Shown here piece after piece: positions 1 to 6,528 of a stretch of 9,038 bases of DNA; within the stretch, counting starts at the first letter, position 1, and each line of letters starts with the position of its first letter. A program made the position numbers and the translations under genes. Origin of the DNA: Phoenicibacter sp963588595. Its GTDB lineage: Bacteria > Actinomycetota > Coriobacteriia > Coriobacteriales > Eggerthellaceae. The stretch lies in assembly GCA_963588595.1 (NCBI GenBank), contig CAVAIA010000080.1:1-9038 (forward strand), in the 5' to 3' direction. The notes beneath the pieces are model-generated. The model searched no databases, was not told where the DNA came from, and was given only the letters and a program-made list of their open reading frames with translations.

Positions 1-198
1 CTCAAGGCGCGTGTGAAGGTTAACGAAACCTGGCATGATTGCCGACATTTTTAAATCTTTAACATCCTCATCAGGGTATTTGCTCAAAAGCTCTCGAGTC
101 TTGCCAACCTCAACGATTTTGTTCCCGGAGATTAAAACGCCAGCATTCTCCATCGGTTTATCGCTAACAGGAAACACATATTTTCCACAAATAATCAT
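1..198 (-). CDS. Amidohydrolase-family protein (cytosine/guanine/MTA-SAH deaminase-like), N-terminal 66 residues only
   Basis: The coding region runs off the left edge, so only the first 66 residues are visible. They look like the N-terminal beta-sandwich of the COG0402 amidohydrolases: a start resembling MIICGKYVFP, a GVLISGNKIVEVG segment (about residues 20-32), and the entry into the metal-binding barrel, MPGFVNLHTRLE (residues 55-66). Family members deaminate or dechlorinate purines, cytosine, triazines or S-adenosylhomocysteine, usually with one metal held by an HxH pair on the first barrel strand. Here that pair reads H62-T-R64, so the second histidine appears replaced by arginine. The gene starts 41 bases after the hydratase stop on the same strand. 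The start has no Shine-Dalgarno sequence but a good -10 box directly upstream. The family call is fairly secure; the substrate cannot be told. Confidence 0.75.
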   Translation of the reverse strand, partial: MIICGKYVFPVSDKPMENAGVLISGNKIVEVGKTRELLSKYPDEDVKDLKMSAIMPGFVNLHTRLE

Positions 199-205
199 AA
201 ATACA

Positions 206-214
206 ATTCTATCA
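206..214 (-). promoter_or_regulatory. Extended -10 promoter for a probably leaderless amidohydrolase mRNA
   Basis: Read on the minus strand this is TGATAGAAT: a TGn extension followed by TAGAAT, one mismatch from the TATAAT consensus. Seven bases (TGTATTT) separate it from the ATG at 198, so transcription would begin at or next to the start codon. No purine-rich ribosome site lies in the gap. The -35 position (TCTTTT at 229-234) is poor, as is common for extended -10 promoters. This is inferred from sequence only. Confidence 0.45.
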
Positions 215-239
215 CGCTAGTTTATAGGAAAAGACTCCA

Positions 240-2447
240 TTAGTGGTTTTTATAATAGTTAATTAAACATCCATCTTTCAATATTTGCTTTTCAGTTTCA
301 GTTAACTCACCTAATGAAAGAGAGATTTTCTCCACATTGAACGTTTCATTTGAGATAACAAAAGCACTAAAAGTTGAATTTGAGTCCAGAGACGATATTA
401 CATTTGGAACTAAAACCCAATTCCCAATTTTAAGCTTTTCGCCATCGTCAACCAAAAAGGGCAACATTCCCCAATTTATGCAATTAGATCGATATCTCTT
501 AGTTGCATACTCTTTCGCAAAGTTTGCTCCCCCTCCTAAAACTCTTTGGCACGATGCAGCTTGCTCTCTCGCACTTCCATCTCCAGGTTTGTTTGCATAA
601 ATCGCGCTTTTTACTAATGTGTCACTCGCGTCGATTACAACACCAGCCCCTTTAAGAGCATCAATCACGCTTGCCGCATCTTCACTTTCAACAGCTTTAG
701 CTCTTTTAACATAATCAGGATCGCGCCTAGATAAAGTAAACTCTGCTAAGCGAAGCGGGTTTGATCTAAATGAAGAAGTCTCTCCTGATGGAATCAACTC
801 ATCAGTTGTGGTTACTGGATCATCTATATGCGAACAAATTTTTAGTAACAAGTTGTTTTTTAGCGCAGGTTGAGTTGGCCAATCTTTGATATTAGGACCA
901 AAATGCAACGGATGCGTTGGCTTAGCCTTTCCAAAACCGTTATAGACACGCTTGTCGTAGAGTGATTTGTCAAATTTGCATTCGCAATCCGGTTCAACCT
1001 CGCAACAAACGTCAGTGGCTGCAGTTAAAACTCCTTGATTAGCAGCAGTTGCAGCGATCGAACGCGCGTCCATAAGCGCTACAGCAGAAATTTGTCCTTC
1101 TCCCGGTTTAGAGCCTTCACGATTTGCGAAATTGCGAGTTGTGTGACGAATAGAAAGCTCTCCATTAGCAGGGGTGTCTCCCGCGCCAAAACATGGGCCG
1201 CAAAATGCTTCCCTAAAGATTGCTCCCGTTGAAACAAGTTTGCTCACACATCCATTTTCAGCAAGTGCTTTATAAACAGGCATCGAATCAGGATAAAAAG
1301 ACAACCTAAATTCACCATTTCCAACGTTTTTGTCAGCTAAAATTGACGATGCTGCCATTATATTTCCATAAGTTCCGCCACTACATCCAGCTACAACCCC
1401 TTGATCAACTTGCACATTTCCATTCTTGTCAACTTTAGAAACCAAGTCCATCTTAACGTTGCTTGAAAGTTGTTCGTTGGCTTTATCTTGAGCTTGTCTT
1501 AAAACCACAACTGGATTTTGTTTTAGCTCATTAATTGGAAGAGCATAACTTGGGTGCATTGGAAGCGCTATCATAGATTCGACTTCGCCTAGATCAAGTT
1601 CTATTGCTCGAGCGTAAGTTGCACCACTGTCAACTTCAAGTTTTTTATAATCGTTTGGTCGGCCATGATCAAGAAAATACTTTTCAGTTTTTTCATCTGT
1701 CTCCCAAATAGAAGACAAACATGTTGTTTCGGTTGTCATGACATCAATTGCATTTCTATAATCTTGAGAAAGAGAAGAAATCCCGCTTCCTGCAAATTCC
1801 ATTATACAATTTTTCACAAAACCATTCGAGTAGGTTGCGGCAATTAAACTAAGTGCAACATCGTGCGGACCGACTCCAGGCTTTGGGGATCCTGTTAAAT
1901 GGATCAAAACAACATCAGGATTCTTTATGTCATATGTTCTTCCCAACAATTGTTTTGCAAGTTCTCCTCCTCCCTCGCCAATTGCAAGAGTTCCGAGCGC
2001 TCCATAGCGAGTGTGAGAGTCCGACCCCAAAATCATCTTTCCACATCCAGCCATCATCTCACGATTAAAAGAGTGGATAACTGCCATGTTTGGGGGAACA
2101 TAGATCCCTCCATATTTATGAGCGGCGCTAAGCGCAAAACGATGATCGTCTTCATTGATCGTTCCTCCAACTGCGCAAAGTGTGTTGTGGCAATTCGTCA
2201 AAACATAAGGAACTGGAAACTCATTTAGCCCGCTCGCACGCGCAGTTTGAATTATTCCAACGTAAGTTATGTCATGAGAAGTTAGTGAATCGAACTTCAA
2301 ATGCAAAAGATCAACATCTTGATGATTATCATGTGCATTTAAAATCTTGCTTGCTAAAGTTTTATTTTTACCCTGCTCAAACTCTTCATTCGTGCAATCT
2401 TTAACAATTCCATTCTTGTAAATTATTGGATTTGAAATTAATTTCAT
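240..2447 (-). CDS. Aconitase-family hydratase (YbhJ-like), probable aconitate hydratase
   Basis: The 735-residue protein is a cytoplasmic [4Fe-4S] hydro-lyase that probably isomerises citrate to isocitrate. It is shorter than AcnA (about 890) and close to E. coli YbhJ (about 750). Visible hallmarks are the aconitase signature GSDSHT (141-146) followed by a glycine-rich stretch, three cluster cysteines C355 (VAGCSGG) and C416/C419 (FCGPC), arginines in the RHTTRNFANREGS segment (434-446), and the C-terminal domain motif GDGSAREQAA (622-631) with its catalytic Ser-Arg. The Asn-Trp-Gly-Met-Leu-Pro run near 658-663 is the substrate-binding loop of the swivelling domain. An extra cysteine group, C481/C482/C488/C490, sits after the cluster region. 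The gene begins 9 bases after the isocitrate dehydrogenase stop and lacks a clear ribosome site, so translation may be coupled. Aconitase activity is inferred from motifs and neighbours; another hydroxyacid substrate is possible. Confidence 0.85.
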   Translation of the reverse strand: MKLISNPIIYKNGIVKDCTNEEFEQGKNKTLASKILNAHDNHQDVDLLHLKFDSLTSHDITYVGIIQTARASGLNEFPVPYVLTNCHNTLCAVGGTINEDDHRFALSAAHKYGGIYVPPNMAVIHSFNREMMAGCGKMILGSDSHTRYGALGTLAIGEGGGELAKQLLGRTYDIKNPDVVLIHLTGSPKPGVGPHDVALSLIAATYSNGFVKNCIMEFAGSGISSLSQDYRNAIDVMTTETTCLSSIWETDEKTEKYFLDHGRPNDYKKLEVDSGATYARAIELDLGEVESMIALPMHPSYALPINELKQNPVVVLRQAQDKANEQLSSNVKMDLVSKVDKNGNVQVDQGVVAGCSGGTYGNIMAASSILADKNVGNGEFRLSFYPDSMPVYKALAENGCVSKLVSTGAIFREAFCGPCFGAGDTPANGELSIRHTTRNFANREGSKPGEGQISAVALMDARSIAATAANQGVLTAATDVCCEVEPDCECKFDKSLYDKRVYNGFGKAKPTHPLHFGPNIKDWPTQPALKNNLLLKICSHIDDPVTTTDELIPSGETSSFRSNPLRLAEFTLSRRDPDYVKRAKAVESEDAASVIDALKGAGVVIDASDTLVKSAIYANKPGDGSAREQAASCQRVLGGGANFAKEYATKRYRSNCINWGMLPFLVDDGEKLKIGNWVLVPNVISSLDSNSTFSAFVISNETFNVEKISLSLGELTETEKQILKDGCLINYYKNH

Positions 2448-2456
2448 AATTTTTAA

Positions 2457-3449
2457 TTAAAGCCTCTCGATAATCGCATTTGTAAATTCTTTTGTCGTAG
2501 CACTCCCGCCGATGTCTCCTGTCGTCTTCTTTCCTTCGCGAATAACTTCAAAAATTGCATTCTCAAGTTTCTTCGCATTTTCAGCTTGAGAATTATCTTT
2601 AAGCATCATCGCAAATGACAAGAGCAAAGACGTTGGATTTGAAATCCCCTTCCCTGCAATGTCAGGAGCGCTCCCATGAACTGCCTCATAAATAACAACA
2701 TCGTCTCCAATATTCGCACTTGGGGCAAAGCCAAGACCGCCAACAAGCCCAGCGCAAAGATCAGAAATGATGTCTCCATAAAGATTTGGAGCAACTAACA
2801 CATCAAATTGAGTTGGATCTGTTACAAGCTTCATGCAAAGTGCATCAACAATAACAGAATCTGCCTCAATCTCTGGATAATCTTTAGAAACCTTATTAAA
2901 GCTCTCCAAGAAAAGGCCATCCGTTAACTTCATAATGTTTGCCTTATGAACGCAACTAACCTTTCCTCTTCCATGTTTTTTTGCATATTCAAAAGCGAAT
3001 CTAGCAATTTTTTCGCTAGCCTGCCTGGTTATCAATTTAATTCCATGAGACGTGTCCTTATCATAAGAATACTCAATTCCCTTATATAAATCTTCTGTGT
3101 TTTCACGCACTATAACGATATCAACGTCGTCAAATCTAGTCTTTACTCCGTCTAACGAATGAACAGGTCGCAGATTCGCAAATGTTTTAAAATGTTGCCT
3201 AAGTTGAACATTTATAGAGCGAAAACCTCCGCCAATCGGAGTTGCTGTTGGTCCTTTAAGCGCTATTTTTACATTTTCAATCTCGTCTAAAAGACCGTCT
3301 TGGATAAGAGAACCAGTCTTCTCATAATATTCTGCACCCGCTTCGAATATAAGCCACTCAACACCACAATTTAGAGCACACGAAACTTCACGAACACTTT
3401 GAGATATTTCAACACCTATTCCATCCCCCGGGATTAAAACAGCTTTCAT
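2457..3449 (-). CDS. icd: NAD-dependent isocitrate dehydrogenase (beta-decarboxylating dehydrogenase family)
   Basis: At 330 residues this is the short homo-oligomeric form of the isocitrate/isopropylmalate dehydrogenase family, which oxidatively decarboxylates isocitrate to 2-oxoglutarate. The isocitrate-type substrate loop is present: S78, N80 and R84 in RSINVQLRQ, then R94 and R115 (VIVRENTED). Catalytic Y122 and K169, and metal ligands D202, D226 and D230 (NLYGDIISD), are in place. The cofactor loop reads HGSAPDIAG (258-266). Asp-Ile at 263-264 replaces the Lys-Tyr that binds the NADP phosphate in E. coli Icd, so NAD use is predicted. The Ser/Asn in the substrate loop argues against isopropylmalate or homoisocitrate dehydrogenase. 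An AGGAG ribosome site at 3456-3461 lies 6-7 bases before the ATG. It is the first gene of a two-gene unit with the hydratase. Confidence 0.92.
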   Translation of the reverse strand: MKAVLIPGDGIGVEISQSVREVSCALNCGVEWLIFEAGAEYYEKTGSLIQDGLLDEIENVKIALKGPTATPIGGGFRSINVQLRQHFKTFANLRPVHSLDGVKTRFDDVDIVIVRENTEDLYKGIEYSYDKDTSHGIKLITRQASEKIARFAFEYAKKHGRGKVSCVHKANIMKLTDGLFLESFNKVSKDYPEIEADSVIVDALCMKLVTDPTQFDVLVAPNLYGDIISDLCAGLVGGLGFAPSANIGDDVVIYEAVHGSAPDIAGKGISNPTSLLLSFAMMLKDNSQAENAKKLENAIFEVIREGKKTTGDIGGSATTKEFTNAIIERL

Positions 3450-3469
3450 TGGATAACTCCTAACTAATT

Positions 3470-3479
3470 TGAATATTCA
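3470..3479. promoter_or_regulatory. Perfect 10-base palindrome TGAATATTCA, possible operator
   Basis: The palindrome lies in the 132-base spacer between the divergent isocitrate dehydrogenase and citrate synthase genes, about 20 bases before the dehydrogenase start. It could bind a dimeric repressor, but a palindrome this short and AT-rich can occur by chance. For the minus strand a GATAAT-like -10 box lies just upstream of it (about 3486-3491) without a convincing -35, so the palindrome would sit in the early transcript or at the initiation point. No regulator gene is in view. Confidence 0.25.
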
Positions 3480-3502
3480 CTCTTTTATTATCCTATTTTT
3501 GC

Positions 3503-3531
3503 TCGCATTTTTGCATCTAATTCAATACAAT
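3503..3531 (+). promoter_or_regulatory. Candidate sigma-A promoter for citrate synthase
   Basis: The -10 box TACAAT (3526-3531) matches consensus at five of six positions. At 17-base spacing the -35 region is TCGCAT (3503-3508), only a half match. Transcription would start near 3538, giving a leader of about 44 bases before the ATG at 3582. The -10 is good and the -35 weak, so activator control is possible. Confidence 0.4.
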
Positions 3532-3570
3532 TAAGTGAGAAAGCAAAATTGACTAATCCGAGATTTAAAC

Positions 3571-3574
3571 GAGG
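3571..3574 (+). promoter_or_regulatory. Ribosome binding site (GAGG) that fixes the citrate synthase start
   Basis: GAGG is followed by seven bases (TTTAATT) and then ATG at 3582, a normal spacing. The longer in-frame reading from TTG at 3549 would place this site inside the coding region, and no purine-rich site precedes that TTG. Confidence 0.7.
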
Positions 3575-3581
3575 TTTAATT

Positions 3582-4952
3582 ATGATATACCCCGACATTA
3601 AAAGCATAAATCATGAAAAGCTCAACCAAATAAGGACTGAATATAGCGCCAATAACCACATAGACTCCTCCCTTGCTTCGAGCTTGGACGTAAAACGAGG
3701 TCTTAGAAATGCTGATGGAACGGGCGTATTAGCAGGTCTAACTAACATTTGCGATGTGGTTGGGTATTCGAGGGATAAAAATGGCAATCCAATTCCGCAA
3801 GAAGGAAAATTGATTTATAGAGGAATCAATTTGCAAGATATAGTTTTTGAGGCGGTAAAAAACGATCGTTTTTTATATGAGGAAGTTGTTTGGTTGCTTT
3901 TAATAGGAACTCTTCCAACAAAAGCGCAATTAGAGAATTTTAAGGAATTGATGGAGTCTCACAGAGAATTGCCAGAAGGGTTTGCTGTTACTCAAATTAT
4001 GAGTGCGCCATCTCCTAACATAATGAACAAAATCGCGAGAAGTGTTCTTGCTATGTATTCTTATGATGAGAATGCTGAAGACCCTTCGCTTGAAAACATA
4101 TTCAAACAATCGCTAAATCTAATTGCTGAGATGCCAACTTTGATGGTTTATGCCTACCAAACGTTCCTTCATGTGTATGCTCATGAATCGCAATATTTTC
4201 ACTACCCTAAAGCTGGACTGTCCACTGCAGAACACATCCTTGCAACATATAGGCCAAACCAAGAGTTCACCCACGAAGAAGCAAAGCTTCTCGACCTTTG
4301 CCTAGTTGTGCATGCTGACCATGGTGGTGGAAACAATTCTGCATTCGCAACTCGCGTTATCTCGTCGACCGGAAGCGACACCTATTCTGCGATAGCAGCA
4401 GCAATTTTGTCACTTAAGGGTGCAAAGCATGGCGGCGCAAACCTAAAAGTTGTAAAGCAGCTCGATGACCTTCTAAAAAATGTTAAAGATGTTAGCAACG
4501 ACGAGGAAGTCAAAAAATATATCAAAGAAGTTATGCTTAAAGAAAAAGGAGATGGCACAGGTCTTGTCTATGGAATGGGACACGCAATCTACACAAAGAG
4601 CGACCCTCGAGCGCAAATTTTAAAAGAAAGCTCCAAAAAACTTGCAAAAGAGAAAGGGTTTGAGAGAGAATACGTTGCCCTCACTCAAATCGAAAAATTA
4701 ACTCCTGAAGTCTTTTTGCAAGTTAAAGGAAAGAATAAAGATCTTTGTGCAAATGTCGATCTATATTCTGGACTCGTTTATAGAATCCTTGGAATCGCCG
4801 AAGAGCTATACACTCCAATTTTTGCTATAAGCAGAGTTGCTGGATGGTGTGCCCACAGAATAGAAGAAATCGAATTCGGCGGAAGAATTATTCGCCCAGC
4901 TTATAAATATGTTGGAAAAACGAAAGAGTACGTCGATCTTGATAAAAGATAA
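3582..4952 (+). CDS. gltA: Citrate synthase (clostridial/lactic-type citrate/2-methylcitrate synthase family)
   Basis: This 456-residue enzyme condenses acetyl-CoA with oxaloacetate to give citrate and supplies the hydratase and isocitrate dehydrogenase encoded divergently. The catalytic triad is visible: H283 in KHGGAN, H334 in GMGHAIYTKSDPRA and D393 in NVDLYSG. Supporting motifs are HADHGGGNN (244-252) and the CoA/citrate arginines R343 (DPRA) and R418 (SRVAGW). GMGHA in place of the GxGHR seen in proteobacterial enzymes is, as far as I recall, usual for the clostridial branch. The ATG at 3582 is preferred over the TTG at 3549 because a GAGG site is correctly spaced before it; the eleven extra residues look like translated leader. 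It is convergent with the downstream transporter gene. A 2-methylcitrate synthase role is less likely because no prpB/prpD-like gene is nearby. Confidence 0.93.
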   Translation: MIYPDIKSINHEKLNQIRTEYSANNHIDSSLASSLDVKRGLRNADGTGVLAGLTNICDVVGYSRDKNGNPIPQEGKLIYRGINLQDIVFEAVKNDRFLYEEVVWLLLIGTLPTKAQLENFKELMESHRELPEGFAVTQIMSAPSPNIMNKIARSVLAMYSYDENAEDPSLENIFKQSLNLIAEMPTLMVYAYQTFLHVYAHESQYFHYPKAGLSTAEHILATYRPNQEFTHEEAKLLDLCLVVHADHGGGNNSAFATRVISSTGSDTYSAIAAAILSLKGAKHGGANLKVVKQLDDLLKNVKDVSNDEEVKKYIKEVMLKEKGDGTGLVYGMGHAIYTKSDPRAQILKESSKKLAKEKGFEREYVALTQIEKLTPEVFLQVKGKNKDLCANVDLYSGLVYRILGIAEELYTPIFAISRVAGWCAHRIEEIEFGGRIIRPAYKYVGKTKEYVDLDKR

Positions 4953-4978
4953 TTACTTTTTTAAATTCTTATACTGTT

Positions 4979-5011
4979 AAAACAAAATAGCGGGGGCTTT
5001 ATGACCCCCGC
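4979..5011 (-). terminator. Intrinsic terminator of the MFS transporter gene, in a convergent spacer
   Basis: A perfect 7-base GC stem (GCGGGGG at 4990-4996, CCCCCGC at 5005-5011) closes an 8-base loop. On the minus strand it is followed by a U-rich run (TATTTTGTTTTA, 4989-4978), the layout of a Rho-independent terminator. On the plus strand the bases after the stem are AATAACACT, so it would be only a weak stop for citrate synthase. That gene has its own poor candidate: a 5-base stem at 4936-4950 overlapping its stop, followed by TTTTTT at 4957-4962. Confidence 0.85.
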
Positions 5012-5045
5012 AATAACACTCAAGCAAAATATAGTTTTTTTGAAC

Positions 5046-6389
5046 TTAGCTTTCGATCTTCACGTCAGTAAGTTCGGTTCCTGAATGCTCACGCGAGAAA
5101 ATAATTGCAATAAGCGCAATCACTGCAATCGCGATGAAGTAGAATCCAGGAGCAAGTTGATTTCCAGTCGTGTTAACGAGCCACAAGCATATCATCGAAC
5201 AAGAACCGCCAAAGAGCGCATTTGCAAGGTTGAACGTGAATGCAAACCCTGTGAAACGCACCTCTGTTGGATATTGCTCGGAAAGATAACTTGCCAAAGT
5301 CCCGTCATTGATGCAAAGAAGGACTGCCATAACAAGCTCTGCAGCTAAAATAATTGCAAAGTTCATCGTTCCCATTAAAATGTAGCAAGGAACAGTCAAA
5401 ACGATAAATCCACAAGCTGCAATCAATAACATTCTCTTGCGTCCGAAGTGATCCGAAATCCAACCGGAAGCAAAGATAAATGCAATATAGGCAACTAGAA
5501 CAATCGTTGTGATCGTATTGGCTTGCGTCGCATCATAGACAAGAACTGTCTCAAGATAGGATGGCATAAATGTTAGAACTGCATAAAAACCAATTGCGTT
5601 TAACATCGCTGATCCAAAGCAAATTAGAGTTGTCTTAGGATATTTGAAAATGACATCTCTAACAGGAGTTTTAGTTGCAACCTCTTGTCCACCTTTTTCT
5701 GCTTCTTCTTGCATTTGCGCATAAACAGGAGAATCTGCCAAATGTGTTCTGATGTAATTTGTTATCCAACCTAGAGGAAGAGCGATCCAAAATGGAATTC
5801 TCCAGCCCCAATCAACAACAAATTGTGCATCGGATCCACCACACATAGCAAACATAGCAGTTGCGAAAAACGATCCACACAAAAGACCAGTTGCAGTTGA
5901 CGCAGGAACTGCTGAAACATAAAGTCCCCTCTTCTCAACTGGCGCATATTCAGCGATAAACGTTGAAGCACCTGCATACTCGCCTGATGCAGAAAAACTT
6001 TGTGTCATTCTGCAAAGCAGCAACAAAAGAGGCGCTCCAAGACCAATCATCGAATAGCCAGGCAAACAACCGATCAAAAATGTTGCAGTTGTCATAACGA
6101 GAATCGAAATTGAAAGCGTCCACTTCCTTCCTTTTTTATCGCCCATGTTGCCCCAGAACAAAGCTCCTATTGGACGAACTAAGAAAGAAAGGGCGAAAAC
6201 AGCAAAAGCCGACATTGTTGTTACTAGTGGGTCACCCTCTGGAAAGAACACTAATCCAATAGTAACAGCAAAATAAGAATAGCTTGCATAGTCAAACCAC
6301 TCAATGAAGTTACCTAGAAATGAAGAGAAAACAACTTTTTTTAGCATAGCATGTTTTTCTGCTTCAGATATCTGAATCTTGTCAGCCAT
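5046..6389 (-). CDS. MFS transporter, metabolite:H+ symporter (MHS) family
   Basis: The 447-residue inner-membrane protein has about twelve hydrophobic segments in two halves, split by a charged loop at roughly residues 218-250. Family marks are GNFIEWFDYASY (26-37) before helix 1, RPIGALFWGNMGDKKGRK (72-89) in the first cytoplasmic loop, GEYAGASTFIAEYAP (136-150), GWRIPF (195-200), the repeated loop motif SDHFGRKRM (312-320) and PTEVRFTG (374-381). These place it in the MHS group with ProP, KgtP, ShiA and the citrate carriers, which import organic acids or zwitterions with protons. The substrate is not readable. Neighbours allow two ideas: citrate/2-oxoglutarate (TCA genes on the left) or a guanidino or amino acid compound (arginine genes on the right, same strand). 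It has its own terminator and probably its own promoter. Confidence 0.88.
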   Translation of the reverse strand: MADKIQISEAEKHAMLKKVVFSSFLGNFIEWFDYASYSYFAVTIGLVFFPEGDPLVTTMSAFAVFALSFLVRPIGALFWGNMGDKKGRKWTLSISILVMTTATFLIGCLPGYSMIGLGAPLLLLLCRMTQSFSASGEYAGASTFIAEYAPVEKRGLYVSAVPASTATGLLCGSFFATAMFAMCGGSDAQFVVDWGWRIPFWIALPLGWITNYIRTHLADSPVYAQMQEEAEKGGQEVATKTPVRDVIFKYPKTTLICFGSAMLNAIGFYAVLTFMPSYLETVLVYDATQANTITTIVLVAYIAFIFASGWISDHFGRKRMLLIAACGFIVLTVPCYILMGTMNFAIILAAELVMAVLLCINDGTLASYLSEQYPTEVRFTGFAFTFNLANALFGGSCSMICLWLVNTTGNQLAPGFYFIAIAVIALIAIIFSREHSGTELTDVKIES

Positions 6390-6396
6390 AACCATG

Positions 6397-6402
6397 ACCT
6401 CC
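6397..6402 (-). promoter_or_regulatory. Ribosome binding site (GGAGGT) deciding the transporter start
   Basis: Three in-frame ATGs occur within 18 bases (6404, 6395 and 6389). The only strong ribosome site, GGAGGT, overlaps the first ATG and sits one base before the second. It is seven bases before the third, at 6389, which is therefore the start. Confidence 0.75.
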
Positions 6403-6431
6403 ATTTTTTAATAGAAATTCCTTAAACCTAT

Positions 6432-6437
6432 TTTATA
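6432..6437 (-). promoter_or_regulatory. Possible -10 box (TATAAA) for the transporter gene
   Basis: TATAAA on the minus strand lies just after the upstream terminator and about 43 bases before the transporter ATG. Its place between a strong terminator and a gene with its own ribosome site makes a promoter plausible, but no good -35 is visible at 16-18 bases. Confidence 0.35.
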
Positions 6438-6442
6438 GTAGC

Positions 6443-6483
6443 AAAAGAGCCAAACAAATGACTTAAATACACTTGTTTGGCTC
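6443..6483 (-). terminator. Intrinsic terminator of the arcB-arcC-amidinotransferase operon
   Basis: An 11-base perfect stem (GAGCCAAACAA at 6447-6457, TTGTTTGGCTC at 6473-6483) encloses a 15-base loop. Read on the minus strand it ends in TTTT (6446-6443). It begins 46 bases after the amidinotransferase stop. On the plus strand no T-run follows, so it acts for minus-strand transcription. Confidence 0.85.
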
Positions 6484-6528
6484 AATCACTAGCATTTCTT
6501 TATTCTGCTCGAGTTTCTACACTCTAAA

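Noticed and set aside
1478..1506. The hydratase segment LRQAQDKA resembles the peptide made by a widespread short palindromic repeat (ACAAGCTCA-type) inserted in genes.
   Set aside because: The DNA is only a partial match, it does not form the expected palindrome, and the region fits the ordinary linker of YbhJ-like proteins without any insertion.
1899..2228. A 109-codon plus-strand open frame opposite the hydratase gene.
   Set aside because: It lies wholly antisense to a strongly supported gene, has no domain character and no ribosome site; the same holds for the open frames at 337-600, 5085-5348, 6811-7158 and 7496-7714.
2457..3449. 3-isopropylmalate or homoisocitrate dehydrogenase.
   Set aside because: The Ser/Asn/Arg substrate loop (RSINVQLRQ) and the neighbouring citrate synthase and hydratase fit isocitrate; no leucine or lysine biosynthesis gene is present.
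3549..3581. Longer citrate synthase reading from TTG at 3549.
   Set aside because: There is no ribosome site before the TTG, whereas GAGG is correctly spaced before the ATG at 3582; the extra eleven residues look like leader.
6390..6404. Five-residue longer transporter reading from the ATG at 6404.
   Set aside because: The only strong ribosome site overlaps that ATG and is correctly spaced for the ATG at 6389.
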